Below are positions 41,154-50,544 of a stretch of 64,000 bases of DNA, piece after piece (position 1 is the first letter of the stretch; each line of letters starts with the position of its first letter). Position numbers and translations under genes: made by a program. This DNA comes from Aliivibrio fischeri. Its GTDB lineage: Bacteria; Pseudomonadota; Gammaproteobacteria; Enterobacterales; Vibrionaceae. The stretch is from contig CP160629.1 in NCBI GenBank assembly GCA_038993745.2, positions 1,116,001 through 1,180,000 on the forward strand, read 5' to 3'. Under the pieces are notes generated by a model. It was not told where the DNA came from. It did not search any database and saw only the letters and a program-made list of their open reading frames with translations.

Positions 41154-41220
41154 TAACAAATGTATCAACACGATTTACTACACTCGGCAATCTCAGTTTG
41201 CCGAGTGTTCTTCATTTTAT
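41154..41220 (+). repeat. Truncated attC site (left half, type A)
   Basis: TAACAAATGTATCAACACGATTTACTAC and the central hairpin (ACACTCGGCAA...TTGCCGAGTGT) match attC 1 and 3, but the sequence stops at the methyltransferase stop codon. The right arm with GCGTTA is missing. Confidence 0.82.
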
Positions 41221-41221
41221 A

Positions 41222-42133
41222 TTAACCTTTAAATGTATTAATTATTTTTGTATACATTTCTTCTTCCATCTCAATTCCCACAAACTTTCTATTGAGTGCT
41301 AAGCACGCTTTCCCTGTTGAGCCTGAACCCATAAATGCATCAAGTACCACTGCATTTTCACGACTACTGCTTGTAATAATATGCTCGAGCAAATCTGCAG
41401 GTTTTTCACAAGGGTGTTTGCCTGGATAATACTGAACCGATGCAAATGTCCATACGTCGGTATAAGGCACTTCGGCTGTGACATGAAAAGGTCTTCTGAG
41501 ATTTTCATATTCCGCTTTTAGTTCATCGTATTCCTTGATCAGTTTTCCGTATTCACTGTGTAATGCTTGGTACTCAGTCGTAAGGTCAGAGTGTGATTTG
41601 GGGAGTTGGCCACTTTTTGATACGAACAAGGTTTGCAGTTGTTGGTATTGTTTCTCTGTGGGCAGTTTCCATTGACTCGATGAAAACCAGTGCGAGCACA
41701 TTTGTGTGCTAGTGGCCTCATTGATTTCTTTTGCTGAGATATTAAGTGCGTTCTTCGCTTTTTTGAAATAATCCATCAATGGCTTAAAGGTGGTTTTCTT
41801 TAGTTCGTTGCATTTAGTGGCGTACTGGCTACATCCTTTCGCGTATCCTTCAGAGTCATAATGCCCTGCAAAGATAATACGCTCTGTCGCAGGAAAGAAC
41901 GCCCGTAAGTGCGGCTTGTGCGCACGTTTCCACACCCCTGAAGGCTTTGCCCAAACAATGTGATTAAATACGTTAAATCGCGCACGAATAAGCAACTCAG
42001 TATCTGCCGCTAGCTTTGAGCCACAAAATAGATATAAGCTGCCAGAGGGCTTTAGTACTCGCCAAAATTCAACAAGCATTTCATCAAGCCATGCCAGGAA
42101 GGTTTCTACATCTGGCCATATTATCCCAGGCAT
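41222..42133 (-). pseudogene. Phage-type adenine DNA methyltransferase, N-terminus missing
   Basis: The 303-residue frame matches phage N6-adenine methyltransferases of the beta-class: VEFWRVLKPSGSLYLFCGSKLAADTE, NHIVWAKPSG, QYYPGKHPCEKPADLLEHII and the SAM-binding VLDAFMGSGSTGKACLALNRKFVGIE. The catalytic DPPY motif, normally about 15-40 residues upstream of WPDVETFLAWLDE, is absent. The sequence breaks at 42134, where an integrase fragment begins on the other strand. It is therefore probably inactive. It lies opposite in direction to the cassettes, so it is not a normal cassette gene. Confidence 0.78.
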
Positions 42134-42134
42134 T

Positions 42135-42404
42135 ATTTAAGCAGTGTTATAAAGAATTCTATCAAGTTTTAAAGAGTATTGATTTTGAACACCCTAAAGT
42201 GCAGGCAGTGCATGTATTGAGACATACGTTTGTAAGTCACTTTAATATGAATGCAAGGAATATTTTGACTTTAAAGAAAATTTTGGGCTACGGATAGTAT
42301 TGCAAACAATGGCATATGTTCATTTAGCGCCAGATTGTTTAGCTAAGCAGTGGAATATATCTCATTGTCTACATTATGACCGAATAGAGGCAGCAGGTAT
42401 GTAA
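42135..42404 (+). pseudogene. Tyrosine integrase remnant, C-terminal catalytic part
   Basis: The frame reads LFKQCYKEFYQVLKSI, then AVHVLRHTFVSHFNMNARNIL with the HxxR-type block of phage integrases. At 42292 a G is missing from GGG; with it, LGYGIVLQTMAYVHLAPD follows, supplying the catalytic-Tyr region, to a TAA at 42404. The N-terminal part and the second catalytic Arg region are gone. The apparent extension to 42016 is antisense to the methyltransferase. It is a relic of a phage or island integrase. Confidence 0.75.
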
Positions 42405-42470
42405 TAGTAGATTACGTTTTCGGTTGATAATTGATTGGTTAAGATGTAACAATTTGATTTGTAAGGTAAT

Positions 42471-42500
42471 AAAATAGGCTGAAATTCAGCCTTTTTTATT
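42471..42500. terminator. Terminator-like hairpin at the right island border
   Basis: AGGCTGAA and TTCAGCCT pair with a small loop and TTTTTT follows on the plus strand. It lies past the yciN stop and may originally have terminated sohB before the island was inserted. Confidence 0.75.
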
Positions 42501-42528
42501 GATGACATTATACCAAAATAAGTCGCAG

Positions 42529-42774
42529 TTATTTAACCGTAAACTCTTTTGATAAATGGTGCGCAAGGTATTTAAACATATTGAAAACAGCGGTTGTTTT
42601 TTCAGTAGGAAGCCCTTGGTCTGATAAGAAGTATTCTCCTTTAAACACAAGAACTTCATCTTTCTCTTCAACGCTGGTTGCACGCATACCCTCAAGGTAG
42701 TTTTCGTGATCTTGAATGATTTGATTGGCAATTAACAGTAAATCAGCCTCAGAAATGGATTTTTTATCGCTCAT
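42529..42774 (-). CDS. yciN: YciN family small protein (DUF2498)
   Basis: This 81-residue protein (MSDKKSISEADLLLIANQIIQDHENYLEGM, then FKGEYFLSDQGLPTEKT) is a YciN-like protein, acidic and without a signal peptide. Its function is not established. In E. coli it lies beside topA, as it does here. Finding yciN next to topA and sohB on the far side of the island shows that the insertion split a conserved block. Confidence 0.85.
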   Translation of the reverse strand: MSDKKSISEADLLLIANQIIQDHENYLEGMRATSVEEKDEVLVFKGEYFLSDQGLPTEKTTAVFNMFKYLAHHLSKEFTVK

Positions 42775-43208
42775 AAGTCACTCATTTTTTGCTATATAAA
42801 AGAGGGATTCTAAGCTCAAAAATTTAAAATCACAACGAATGTGGCATATCAATTCAAAATAATAGCTTACTTGTATTCACTTTTTCTTACCAAAGTCATT
42901 GAAAGATAAGTAGAGTCACAAAAAGGCATTTTATTGTGAGCAGGTGCAAGATATTAAACTAAGCTTTTGAGCTTAAACTCAGTAAATGCTAATAGATGCG
43001 CACTGTTATGGATTTGCTAGTTGAATAATCACATTTGATTAACAACTGTCCAAAGCGCGACCATTCAGCACTGTTTGTAAAAAAAGTGGTTGACGTGATG
43101 CCATACACCCTCAATAGTAATATATAGATAAACATTAGATTTTAGCTGTGGATTAAACGAAAATCGGCAGCTAAGTAAATTTCAACACGAGGACGTTAGT
43201 GAGACATT
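42775..43208. other. Intergenic region upstream of topA
   Basis: About 430 bases between divergent yciN and topA hold no credible gene. Promoters for both must lie here; I could not place a convincing -35/-10 pair. GAGGACGTTAGTGAGAC just before the topA ATG contains its ribosome binding site. Confidence 0.45.
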
Positions 43209-45839
43209 ATGGGTAAATCTCTAGTTATCGTGGAGTCACCAGCCAAAGCGAAAACCATCAATAAATACCTTGGCAAAGACTTCATCGTAAAATCCAGTGT
43301 AGGTCACGTACGTGATTTGCCTATGGGTTCGACAAGCACTGGTAAAAAGGCAGCAGCGTCGACCAAAGGGTTAAGTGTTGAAGAAAAAGCACGAATTAAA
43401 AAAGAAAGAGATAAAAAGAACCTAATTAATAAAATGGGTATTGACCCATACAATGATTGGGCAGCTAACTACCAAATCCTTCCGGGTAAAGAAAAAGTAG
43501 TAGCAGAATTACAAAAATTAGCAGAAAGCGCAGATACCGTTTATCTCGCAACCGATTTGGACCGTGAAGGGGAAGCTATTGCGTGGCACCTTCGCGAGAT
43601 CATCGGTGGTGATGATTCACGCTTCAAACGTGTGGTTTTTAACGAAATCACGAAAAATGCGATTCAACAGGCATTCGAAACCCCGGGTGAACTAAGCATG
43701 CCTGGCGTAAATGCACAACAAGCTCGTCGTTTCTTAGACCGTGTTGTTGGCTTTATGGCATCTCCATTATTGTGGAAGAAAGTGGCTCGTGGTTTATCTG
43801 CTGGCCGTGTGCAATCGGTAGCAGTGAAAGTATTGGTAGAGCGTGAGCGTGAAATCAATGCCTTTATTCCCGAAGAGTTTTGGGATATTCACGCAGACAC
43901 GTTAACAGCAGATAAAGAAAACTTCCGTCTGCAAGTAGCACAACGTAACGGTTCAGCATTCAAACCGCTTAATCAAGCAGATACAGAAGCGGCTGTAAGC
44001 ATTCTTCAAAATGCAGAATACGAAGTGTGTAAACGTGAAGATCGCCCAACGAAAAGTAAGCCATCTGCACCATTTATTACATCAACACTGCAACAGGCGG
44101 CAAGTACACGTCTAGGTTATGGTGTTAAAAAGACGATGATGTTAGCTCAGCGCCTCTATGAGGGCGGTTACATCACTTATATGCGTACTGACTCAACTAA
44201 CTTAAGTAAAGAAGCTGTAGAGGCGTTACGTGAGTTTATTGGTTCTGAGTATGGCGATAGCTATTTACCAGCAGCTCCTATTGTTTATGGTAGCAAAGAA
44301 GGTGCTCAAGAAGCCCACGAAGCGATTCGTCCTTCAAGCGTAGAAGTAAAAGCAGACGACCTACAAGGTATGGAAGCTGATGCGCATAAACTGTATAACT
44401 TAATTTGGAATCAATTCGTAGCATGTCAAATGACACCTGCGCAATATGATTCAACAACATTGAGCGTAAAAGCCGACGAATTCACACTAAAAGCTAAAGG
44501 ACGTATCCTGAAGTTTGATGGTTGGACTCGTGTACAGCGCCCAATGGGTAAAAATGAAGATCAACTGCTTCCTGCTGTGCAACTTGGCGATAAGCTAAAA
44601 TTAGAAAAACTGGATCCTAAGCAGCACTTTACTAAGCCACCAGCTCGTTTCACAGAAGCGGCATTAGTTAAAGAACTAGAGAAAAAAGGCATTGGTCGTC
44701 CATCGACTTACGCATCAATTATTTCAACGATTCAAGATCGTGGTTATGTTCGCATTGATAACCGTCGTTTCTACGCTGAAAAAATGGGTGAAATCGTAAC
44801 TGATCGTCTAAATCAATCATTTGATGATTTAATGGATTACGACTTTACTGCTCGCATGGAAGGCAATCTAGATAGAATTGCAGAAGGCGAAAAAGATTGG
44901 AAAGATGTGCTTAATACATTCTTCCAAGATTTTACTGCAGACATTGCAAAAGCAGAACTAGATGAATCTGAAGGCGGTATGTCTCCAAATAACATCGTTG
45001 AGACAGACATTAAATGTCCAACATGTGGTCGCAATATGGGTATCCGTACTGCATCTACAGGTGTTTTCCTTGGCTGTTCAGGTTATGCATTGCCACCAAA
45101 AGAGCGTTGTAAAACAACCATTAACTTAGGAAGTGAAGAGGGCATTGTAAATGTTCTTGAAGAAGACGTAGAAACTGCAGCATTACGTGCGAAGAAACGT
45201 TGTCCTAAGTGTGAAACGGCGATGGATCCTTATCTAATTGACCAAGAGCGTAAGATTCACGTTTGTGGTAATAACCCGAACTGTGAAGGTTATGTGGTTG
45301 AAAAGGGTGAATTCCAACTTAAAGGATACGATGGTCCTGTTGTTGAATGTGACAAGTGTGGTTCTGATATGGAACTGAAAAACGGTCGCTTTGGCAAATA
45401 CATGGACTGTACGAGTGAAACATGTAAAAACACTCGTAAGATCTTAAAGAATGGTGAAGTTGCTCCACCAAAAGAAGATCCTGTACATCTACCAGAATTA
45501 GTATGTGAAAAATCAGATGCTTATTTTGTATTGCGTGATGGTGCGTCAGGTCTATTCTTAGCTGCGAGCACTTTCCCTAAATCACGTGAAACACGTGCAC
45601 CATTAGTGGAAGAGTTAGTTCGATTTAAGGATCGTTTGTCGCCTAAGTTCTTATACTTAACAGAAGCGCCAACACATGACCCTGATGGTAAACCTGCGGT
45701 AGTTCGTTTTAGTCGTAAAACAAAAGAGAACTATGTTCGTTCAGAAGTGGATGGCAAGCCAACAGGTTGGACTGGTTTATATATTGATGGAAAGTGGGCT
45801 ATTACCGATAAGCGTAAGAAGCCAAAAGCTGAAAAATAA
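43209..45839 (+). CDS. topA: DNA topoisomerase I
   Basis: TopA relaxes negative supercoils. The 876-residue type IA enzyme starts [21 protein letters not shown] (TOPRIM), has [16 protein letters not shown] (acidic triad), the catalytic [13 protein letters not shown] (Tyr) and [14 protein letters not shown]. At least three C-terminal zinc ribbons follow ([39 protein letters not shown]) and a basic tail. Length and order match gamma-proteobacterial TopA. Confidence 0.97.
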   Translation: MGKSLVIVESPAKAKTINKYLGKDFIVKSSVGHVRDLPMGSTSTGKKAAASTKGLSVEEKARIKKERDKKNLINKMGIDPYNDWAANYQILPGKEKVVAELQKLAESADTVYLATDLDREGEAIAWHLREIIGGDDSRFKRVVFNEITKNAIQQAFETPGELSMPGVNAQQARRFLDRVVGFMASPLLWKKVARGLSAGRVQSVAVKVLVEREREINAFIPEEFWDIHADTLTADKENFRLQVAQRNGSAFKPLNQADTEAAVSILQNAEYEVCKREDRPTKSKPSAPFITSTLQQAASTRLGYGVKKTMMLAQRLYEGGYITYMRTDSTNLSKEAVEALREFIGSEYGDSYLPAAPIVYGSKEGAQEAHEAIRPSSVEVKADDLQGMEADAHKLYNLIWNQFVACQMTPAQYDSTTLSVKADEFTLKAKGRILKFDGWTRVQRPMGKNEDQLLPAVQLGDKLKLEKLDPKQHFTKPPARFTEAALVKELEKKGIGRPSTYASIISTIQDRGYVRIDNRRFYAEKMGEIVTDRLNQSFDDLMDYDFTARMEGNLDRIAEGEKDWKDVLNTFFQDFTADIAKAELDESEGGMSPNNIVETDIKCPTCGRNMGIRTASTGVFLGCSGYALPPKERCKTTINLGSEEGIVNVLEEDVETAALRAKKRCPKCETAMDPYLIDQERKIHVCGNNPNCEGYVVEKGEFQLKGYDGPVVECDKCGSDMELKNGRFGKYMDCTSETCKNTRKILKNGEVAPPKEDPVHLPELVCEKSDAYFVLRDGASGLFLAASTFPKSRETRAPLVEELVRFKDRLSPKFLYLTEAPTHDPDGKPAVVRFSRKTKENYVRSEVDGKPTGWTGLYIDGKWAITDKRKKPKAEK

Positions 45840-45858
45840 TCAATAATAAAATATCAAA

Positions 45859-45890
45859 TGAAAGAGCTGCAGAAATGCGGCTCTTTTTTT
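45859..45890 (+). terminator. Terminator after topA
   Basis: AAGAGCTGC and GCGGCTCTT (one wobble) pair around AGAAAT, followed by Ts. Confidence 0.88.
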
Positions 45891-46028
45891 ACGTAATATT
45901 TGTCACAAATAGTCATATTTTTAATTATTTCAAAATAATCTTTGATCTAACACGTTATACCGAATAGCAGTAAAAGTAGATAATCGATGGAATTCAACAT
46001 TTATTGTTCTATGGAAGTCGGAAACGTT

Positions 46029-47447
46029 ATGCGTCAATACATGAAGTATTTAATCCCAACAATTATTCCTCTCATCATTTTATTGATGCCTTTGTCAGCC
46101 TTTCCATTTGAAGGCATGACCATAATCCAACAGCGTGTTATTGCTATATTTTTATTAGCAGCGCTATGTTGGGTATTTGAACCGATCCCAATTTATGCCA
46201 CTTCGGTTGTGATCATCGTTTTAGAATTATTAATGGTATCAAATAAAGGTTTTTTCTTATTTAAGATGAACCAAGATTCACCTCAATTTGGTGAGTTGTT
46301 GAATTACAGCGACATCATGGCGACGTTTGCAAGCCCAATCATTATGCTGTTTTTAGGTGGTTTCTTTCTCGCAATGGCGGCAACGAAATACCGTTTAGAC
46401 GTTAACTTAGCACGTGTATTACTAAAGCCGTTTGGCAGTGATCCTAAATTCGTAATGTTAGGCTTAATGCTGATCACTGGTATTTTCTCAATGTTCATGT
46501 CAAATACGGCGACAACGGCGATGATGCTATCTATCTTAACACCTGTTATTGCTGTATTTGGTCCTAAAGATCCAGGTCGTGTTGCTTTTGCCTTGTGTAT
46601 TCCTATTGCAGCGAACATTGGTGGTATTGGTACACCAATTGGTACTCCTCCTAATGCAATCGCACTTAAATATTTAGTAGGTGATAATTTAATTACGTTT
46701 GGTGAATGGATGGTCTTTGGTGTGCCATTTGTTATTGTGATGATGGCGTTAGCATGGTTTTTAATTAACTATTTGTATCCTGCTAAACAAACATCCATGA
46801 ACTTAAATATTAAAGGCAAATTCTTAAAAACGCCGAAAGCCATTACGGTTTATATCACGTTTGCAGGGACGATTTTGTTATGGTTGATGGGATCAAGCCA
46901 TGGCATGAATTCGTATACAGTTGCTTTAATTCCTGTAGCCATATTTTCTATTACAGGGATCATAAACAAAGAAGATCTTAAGAAGATCTCATGGGATGTG
47001 TTATGGCTAGTTTCTGGTGGTATCGCTCTAGGGCTTGCATTAGATAAAACGGGGTTAGCGAAACTGGTTGTTCATAGTATTCCTTTTGACTCTTATTCTC
47101 CTTATGTTGTGCTATTTGGTGCTGCGTTCTTGTGTTTATTAATGGCAAACTTTATGTCGCACACTGCAACAGCAAACTTATTAATGCCAATTATGGCAGC
47201 TCTTGGTACTTCAATGAGCTCGTTAACTCCGCTCGGTGGCGAACTTACGCTAATCTTAATTGTGACTTTTGCTGCATCTTTAGGTATGTCTTTACCTATC
47301 AGTACACCACCTAATGCGTTAGCTCACGCAACAGGAAATGTAGAAAGCAGTCAAATGGCGAAAACCGGTGTTATTTTAGGGATTGTCGGGGTTTTATTAA
47401 GTTTTGTTATGGTGTGGGTTCTTCATTCAGTAGGTCATATTGGATAG
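46029..47447 (+). CDS. SLC13/DASS family anion symporter
   Basis: This multi-span transporter, about 472 residues, has the DASS signatures FMSNTATTAMMLSILTPV, GGIGTPIGTPPNAIALKYL and FMSHTATANLLMPIMAALG, the two SNT-type motifs of inverted repeats that bind Na+ and carboxylate or sulfate. I start at ATG 46029 (MRQYMKYLIPTIIPL); in-frame ATGs at 46011 and 45987 are alternatives. The next gene begins 4 bases after the stop, so transporter, kinase and receiver form one operon. The substrate is probably a dicarboxylate or sulfate. Confidence 0.85.
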   Translation: MRQYMKYLIPTIIPLIILLMPLSAFPFEGMTIIQQRVIAIFLLAALCWVFEPIPIYATSVVIIVLELLMVSNKGFFLFKMNQDSPQFGELLNYSDIMATFASPIIMLFLGGFFLAMAATKYRLDVNLARVLLKPFGSDPKFVMLGLMLITGIFSMFMSNTATTAMMLSILTPVIAVFGPKDPGRVAFALCIPIAANIGGIGTPIGTPPNAIALKYLVGDNLITFGEWMVFGVPFVIVMMALAWFLINYLYPAKQTSMNLNIKGKFLKTPKAITVYITFAGTILLWLMGSSHGMNSYTVALIPVAIFSITGIINKEDLKKISWDVLWLVSGGIALGLALDKTGLAKLVVHSIPFDSYSPYVVLFGAAFLCLLMANFMSHTATANLLMPIMAALGTSMSSLTPLGGELTLILIVTFAASLGMSLPISTPPNALAHATGNVESSQMAKTGVILGIVGVLLSFVMVWVLHSVGHIG

Positions 47448-47450
47448 TTT

Positions 47451-48791
47451 ATGAATCAAGAAAAATTACAGCGATTAATTGGAGCGTATTTTTCTCAACC
47501 TGAGCGTCGGGTGACGCTTCCTGCTGGTGAAACACTACTTGAGCAAGGAGAAGATAATGATCGTTTGTATTATGTCTGCTCTGGTGAACTTGAAGGGTTT
47601 TATCAAGAAGAACATAGCGAAGCGCAAGTCAAAGTATTCAGTGCAGGAGAAGGGGCATTCATTGGCGTTCACAGTTTTTTCTCTGAAACCTTAATTGCGT
47701 CGTCGACGGTTATTACTAAAACAGAAACTGAATTAGGGTGGATTGACTCTAAAACAACGGCCATTGATTTGGATAGATATGGTCCTTTAACAGCGCAATT
47801 TACTCCAATTATTGTTAATGAGCTTTCACGTCGCCAGCGACGAGCAATGCATGAATCTATAGAAAAAGAGAAAGCGTTACAAAAGTTATATACCGCAGAG
47901 CAAATGACAACGTTAGGGCAACTTGCCGCAGGTATTGCTCATGAGTTGAATAATGCTGTTGGGGTATTGAGTAGTAAAACCGAAAGACTTCAAAGTATTA
48001 TTTTAGAACTACTCGAAGAGATTCATCCCGAAGCGAGCAGTTTTGTTGACCAAGGTTTAATGTTTGGACAAAACATCAGTTCAGCGGAGGTGAGAAAACG
48101 CGGACGTGAATTGGAAGTGACTTATGGTATTGAAAGAGATACTGCAAGAGAACTCGCTCGTGCGGTTCCTGAAGGAGAACTTTCAAAGTATTGGTTAAAA
48201 AGCCCAGAGCAAGCGGTGCGGTATTGGAATATAGGACGAGACCTTCACGATATGCGTCTTGCTGCAAGGCACTCGGTTGGGATTGTTCGTTCCGTTAAGC
48301 AACTAGGACGCACTGATATTGATACCGATGAAGTCTTAGACGTTAACGACAGCATAAATAAAGCTCTTGTGTTATTGCAAAGTGATTTACGACGAGTATC
48401 GGTTCATTTAAGTCCTGCAGCAATGCCTATGGTAAGAGCATCGGCTACTGAGCTCGTCCAAATTTGGGCAAACATAATTAAGAATGCCAGTGATGCCATG
48501 AAGCATACACAGGAACCGGAAATTGAAATATCAACTCGGGTATCGAATCGATTTGTTTTGGTTACGATTGCTAATAATGGCCCTGAGATTGATGAAGCGA
48601 CAAGAAGAAAAATTTTCAGACCAAACTTTACCACTAAAAAAGGTGGGCTTTCGTTTGGCTTAGGGCTTGGTTTGGCTATAGTTAAACGAATTATCAGTGG
48701 GTATGGTGGTTCGATAGCGGTGAAAAGTAACCAAGAGAAAACCATTTTTAGAATTAAACTACCTGTCGAGGACAGTCATGGAAAAACTTAA
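47451..48791 (+). CDS. Soluble histidine kinase with N-terminal cyclic-nucleotide-binding-like domain
   Basis: Residues 1-130 form a cNMP-binding-like beta-roll (LPAGETLLEQGEDNDRLYYVCSGELEG, then AGEGAFIGVHSFFSET). A kinase core follows: H-box TLGQLAAGIAHELNNAVGVL (phospho-His near 165), N-box WANIIKNASDAMKHT, ANNGPEID and GLGLGLAIVKRIISGYGG. No membrane span is visible. It sits between an SLC13 transporter and a receiver gene which it overlaps by 14 bases, so the trio probably links transport to signalling. The signal is unknown. Confidence 0.82.
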   Translation: MNQEKLQRLIGAYFSQPERRVTLPAGETLLEQGEDNDRLYYVCSGELEGFYQEEHSEAQVKVFSAGEGAFIGVHSFFSETLIASSTVITKTETELGWIDSKTTAIDLDRYGPLTAQFTPIIVNELSRRQRRAMHESIEKEKALQKLYTAEQMTTLGQLAAGIAHELNNAVGVLSSKTERLQSIILELLEEIHPEASSFVDQGLMFGQNISSAEVRKRGRELEVTYGIERDTARELARAVPEGELSKYWLKSPEQAVRYWNIGRDLHDMRLAARHSVGIVRSVKQLGRTDIDTDEVLDVNDSINKALVLLQSDLRRVSVHLSPAAMPMVRASATELVQIWANIIKNASDAMKHTQEPEIEISTRVSNRFVLVTIANNGPEIDEATRRKIFRPNFTTKKGGLSFGLGLGLAIVKRIISGYGGSIAVKSNQEKTIFRIKLPVEDSHGKT

Positions 48792-49251
48792 TCTGATTTG
48801 TGTGGACGACCAAAGAGAAGTTCTGAGTGCCGTTTTACAAGATTTGGCACCACTTAAAACTTGGGTGAATATTGAAGAGTGCGAGTCTGCGGATGAAGCA
48901 TTAGATCTATTGGATGAATTAGATAGTGAAGGCGGCTATATCGCTCTTGTGATTTCTGACCATATTATGCCGGGTAAAAATGGTGTTGAGTTATTAACGG
49001 ATGTATCTCATGACTACCGTTTTTTGAGAACCAAAAAAGTATTATTAACTGGGCAAGCGACTCATCAAGATACTATTACTGCGATTAATCGAGCACGTAT
49101 TGAAAGTTATATTGAAAAACCGTGGAATGCGAGTGAATTACTAGCACTCGCTACAAGACTTATCACTGAATACATTTTTGATAAAGGGTTGGAATATACG
49201 GATTATCAAGAACATTTAGATCAACAAGTCGTGCTAGATAGATTACGATAG
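48778..49251 (+). CDS. Single-domain response regulator (receiver with C-terminal extension)
   Basis: This 157-residue protein has a CheY-like receiver: NLICVDDQREVL, phospho-acceptor in LVISDHIMPGKNG, VLLTGQAT and the conserved Lys in YIEKPWNASEL. No DNA-binding domain follows; the last 35 residues are a short helical tail. GAGGACAGTC precedes the ATG. It is the obvious partner of the upstream kinase; output must be by protein contact. Confidence 0.85.
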   Translation: MEKLNLICVDDQREVLSAVLQDLAPLKTWVNIEECESADEALDLLDELDSEGGYIALVISDHIMPGKNGVELLTDVSHDYRFLRTKKVLLTGQATHQDTITAINRARIESYIEKPWNASELLALATRLITEYIFDKGLEYTDYQEHLDQQVVLDRLR

Positions 49252-49257
49252 GTCAGT

Positions 49258-49296
49258 TAGCTAAGCATCTCACTACAGTGAGTAGGAGATGCTTAA
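49258..49296. terminator. Hairpin between convergent receiver gene and ldhA
   Basis: TAAGCATCTC and GAGATGCTTA form a long stem around ACTACAGTGAGTAG. T runs are short, so it is a possible bidirectional terminator of moderate strength. Confidence 0.6.
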
Positions 49297-49301
49297 GTCA
49301 G

Positions 49302-50297
49302 TTAATTGGTAATGAGTTCATTACCCGATGCTTCGCCTTTTAAGAAAGCATCAATATTTCCTAGTGTTGTTGAAGCAATATTGTCTAGCGCTTCTTCAGT
49401 TAGAAATGCTTGATGCCCTGTGAATAGTACGTTGTGGCAAGCAGATAAGCGACGGAAAACATCATCTTTAATAATGTCATTTGATTTGTCTTGGAAGAAA
49501 AGCTCTTTTTCGTGATCGTAAACATCTAAACCAAGTGAGCCAATTTGCCCAGCTTTTAATGCCTCAATTGCACTAGCTGAATTAAGCAATCCACCACGGC
49601 TTGTGTTAATGATCATTACTCCATCTTTCATTTTAGAAAATGAATCTGTATCTAGAAGATGGGTATTCTCAGGTGTTAATGGACAGTGCAGAGTGATCAC
49701 ATCTGATTGAGAAAATATTTCGTCAAGAGTTGTGTATTTCACACCCATATCTATGGCGACTTGGCTTGGGTATGGGTCAAAGCACAATATATTCATTCCC
49801 AATCCTTTTAGAATACGCATGGTTGCTAGGCCAATTTTACCTGAGCCAATCACCCCAACGGTTTTACCGAAAAAGTTAAATCCAGTAAGGCCTTCTAGAG
49901 AGAAGTTAGCATCACGAGTACGTTGATACGCCTTGTGGAAGCGACGGTTTAAACACATCATCATACCAACGGCATGCTCAGCAATAGCCTCTGGAGAATA
50001 GGCAGGAACACGAACTACTTGCATTCCTAATTTCTTAGCAGCCTCAAGATCAACACGATCAAAACCAGCGCATCGCATAGCGATAAGTTTTGTTCCTTGC
50101 TTCGCTAGTATTTCTAGTACTGGTGCTGACAAGTCGTCATTCACAAATGCACAGACAACATCAGCTCCATTGGCAATAGGAGCCGTGCTTTCAGTTAACT
50201 GAAAATTGAAAAACTGACATTCAAACTGATAGTTTTGATTGATACTATTGAAAGATGTTTCATCATAAGATTTGGTGCTGAACATTGCGATTTTCAT
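49302..50297 (-). CDS. ldhA: D-lactate dehydrogenase (2-hydroxyacid dehydrogenase family)
   Basis: The 331-residue protein shows the D-2-hydroxyacid dehydrogenase pattern: RCAGFDRVDLEAA, the NAD-binding GKTVGVIGSGKIGLATMRI, TLHCPLTPENTHLL, MIINTSRGGLLNSASAIEALK and the catalytic His in VLFTGHQAFLTEEA. It matches fermentative LdhA, which reduces pyruvate to D-lactate in mixed-acid fermentation. AAGGATATTAT precedes the ATG. Confidence 0.92.
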   Translation of the reverse strand: MKIAMFSTKSYDETSFNSINQNYQFECQFFNFQLTESTAPIANGADVVCAFVNDDLSAPVLEILAKQGTKLIAMRCAGFDRVDLEAAKKLGMQVVRVPAYSPEAIAEHAVGMMMCLNRRFHKAYQRTRDANFSLEGLTGFNFFGKTVGVIGSGKIGLATMRILKGLGMNILCFDPYPSQVAIDMGVKYTTLDEIFSQSDVITLHCPLTPENTHLLDTDSFSKMKDGVMIINTSRGGLLNSASAIEALKAGQIGSLGLDVYDHEKELFFQDKSNDIIKDDVFRRLSACHNVLFTGHQAFLTEEALDNIASTTLGNIDAFLKGEASGNELITN

Positions 50298-50544
50298 ATA
50301 ATATCCTTACAAATAAACAGGTTATATTTAATTTCACTGTTTCCACTCTACCATTTAGTCTTAAGAATTCTCAAGGCAGAATGGGATAAAAAAGGTTTTT
50401 AATTAAACTTAATATAAAGATACGTATAAACGCTATAATTTGTTCAGTACTGGTTTTTATGAGAGTTTAGCGATTGCGTTCTAGTAATTGATAATGTTTA
50501 TCATTTAGAATCAATGGAAAGATAATGCTTAAGAGGTTGATATT
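50298..50544. other. Intergenic region between ldhA and phosphohexomutase
   Basis: This divergent spacer of about 250 bases holds no gene. AAGAGGTTG is the ribosome binding site of the right-hand gene. I saw no strong operator. Confidence 0.4.

Larger units (their letters stand above)
35179..41220 (+). mobile_element. Integron cassette array without integrase (CALIN-like), five cassettes
   Basis: Five co-directional gene units are separated by four complete attC-like sites (35859, 36676, 37795, 38549) and closed by a half site at 41154. Each site is an imperfect palindrome of 116-122 bases, beginning TAACA and ending GCGTTA(G/T), as in Vibrio integron repeats. No intI or attI is present in the window. 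The proteins have no common function and differ in composition from the flanking housekeeping genes, as usual for cassettes. The array sits between sohB and yciN-topA. Confidence 0.87.

Noticed and set aside
42016..42134. N-terminal extension of the integrase frame
   Set aside because: It is antisense to well-conserved methyltransferase codons; integrase similarity begins only after 42134.
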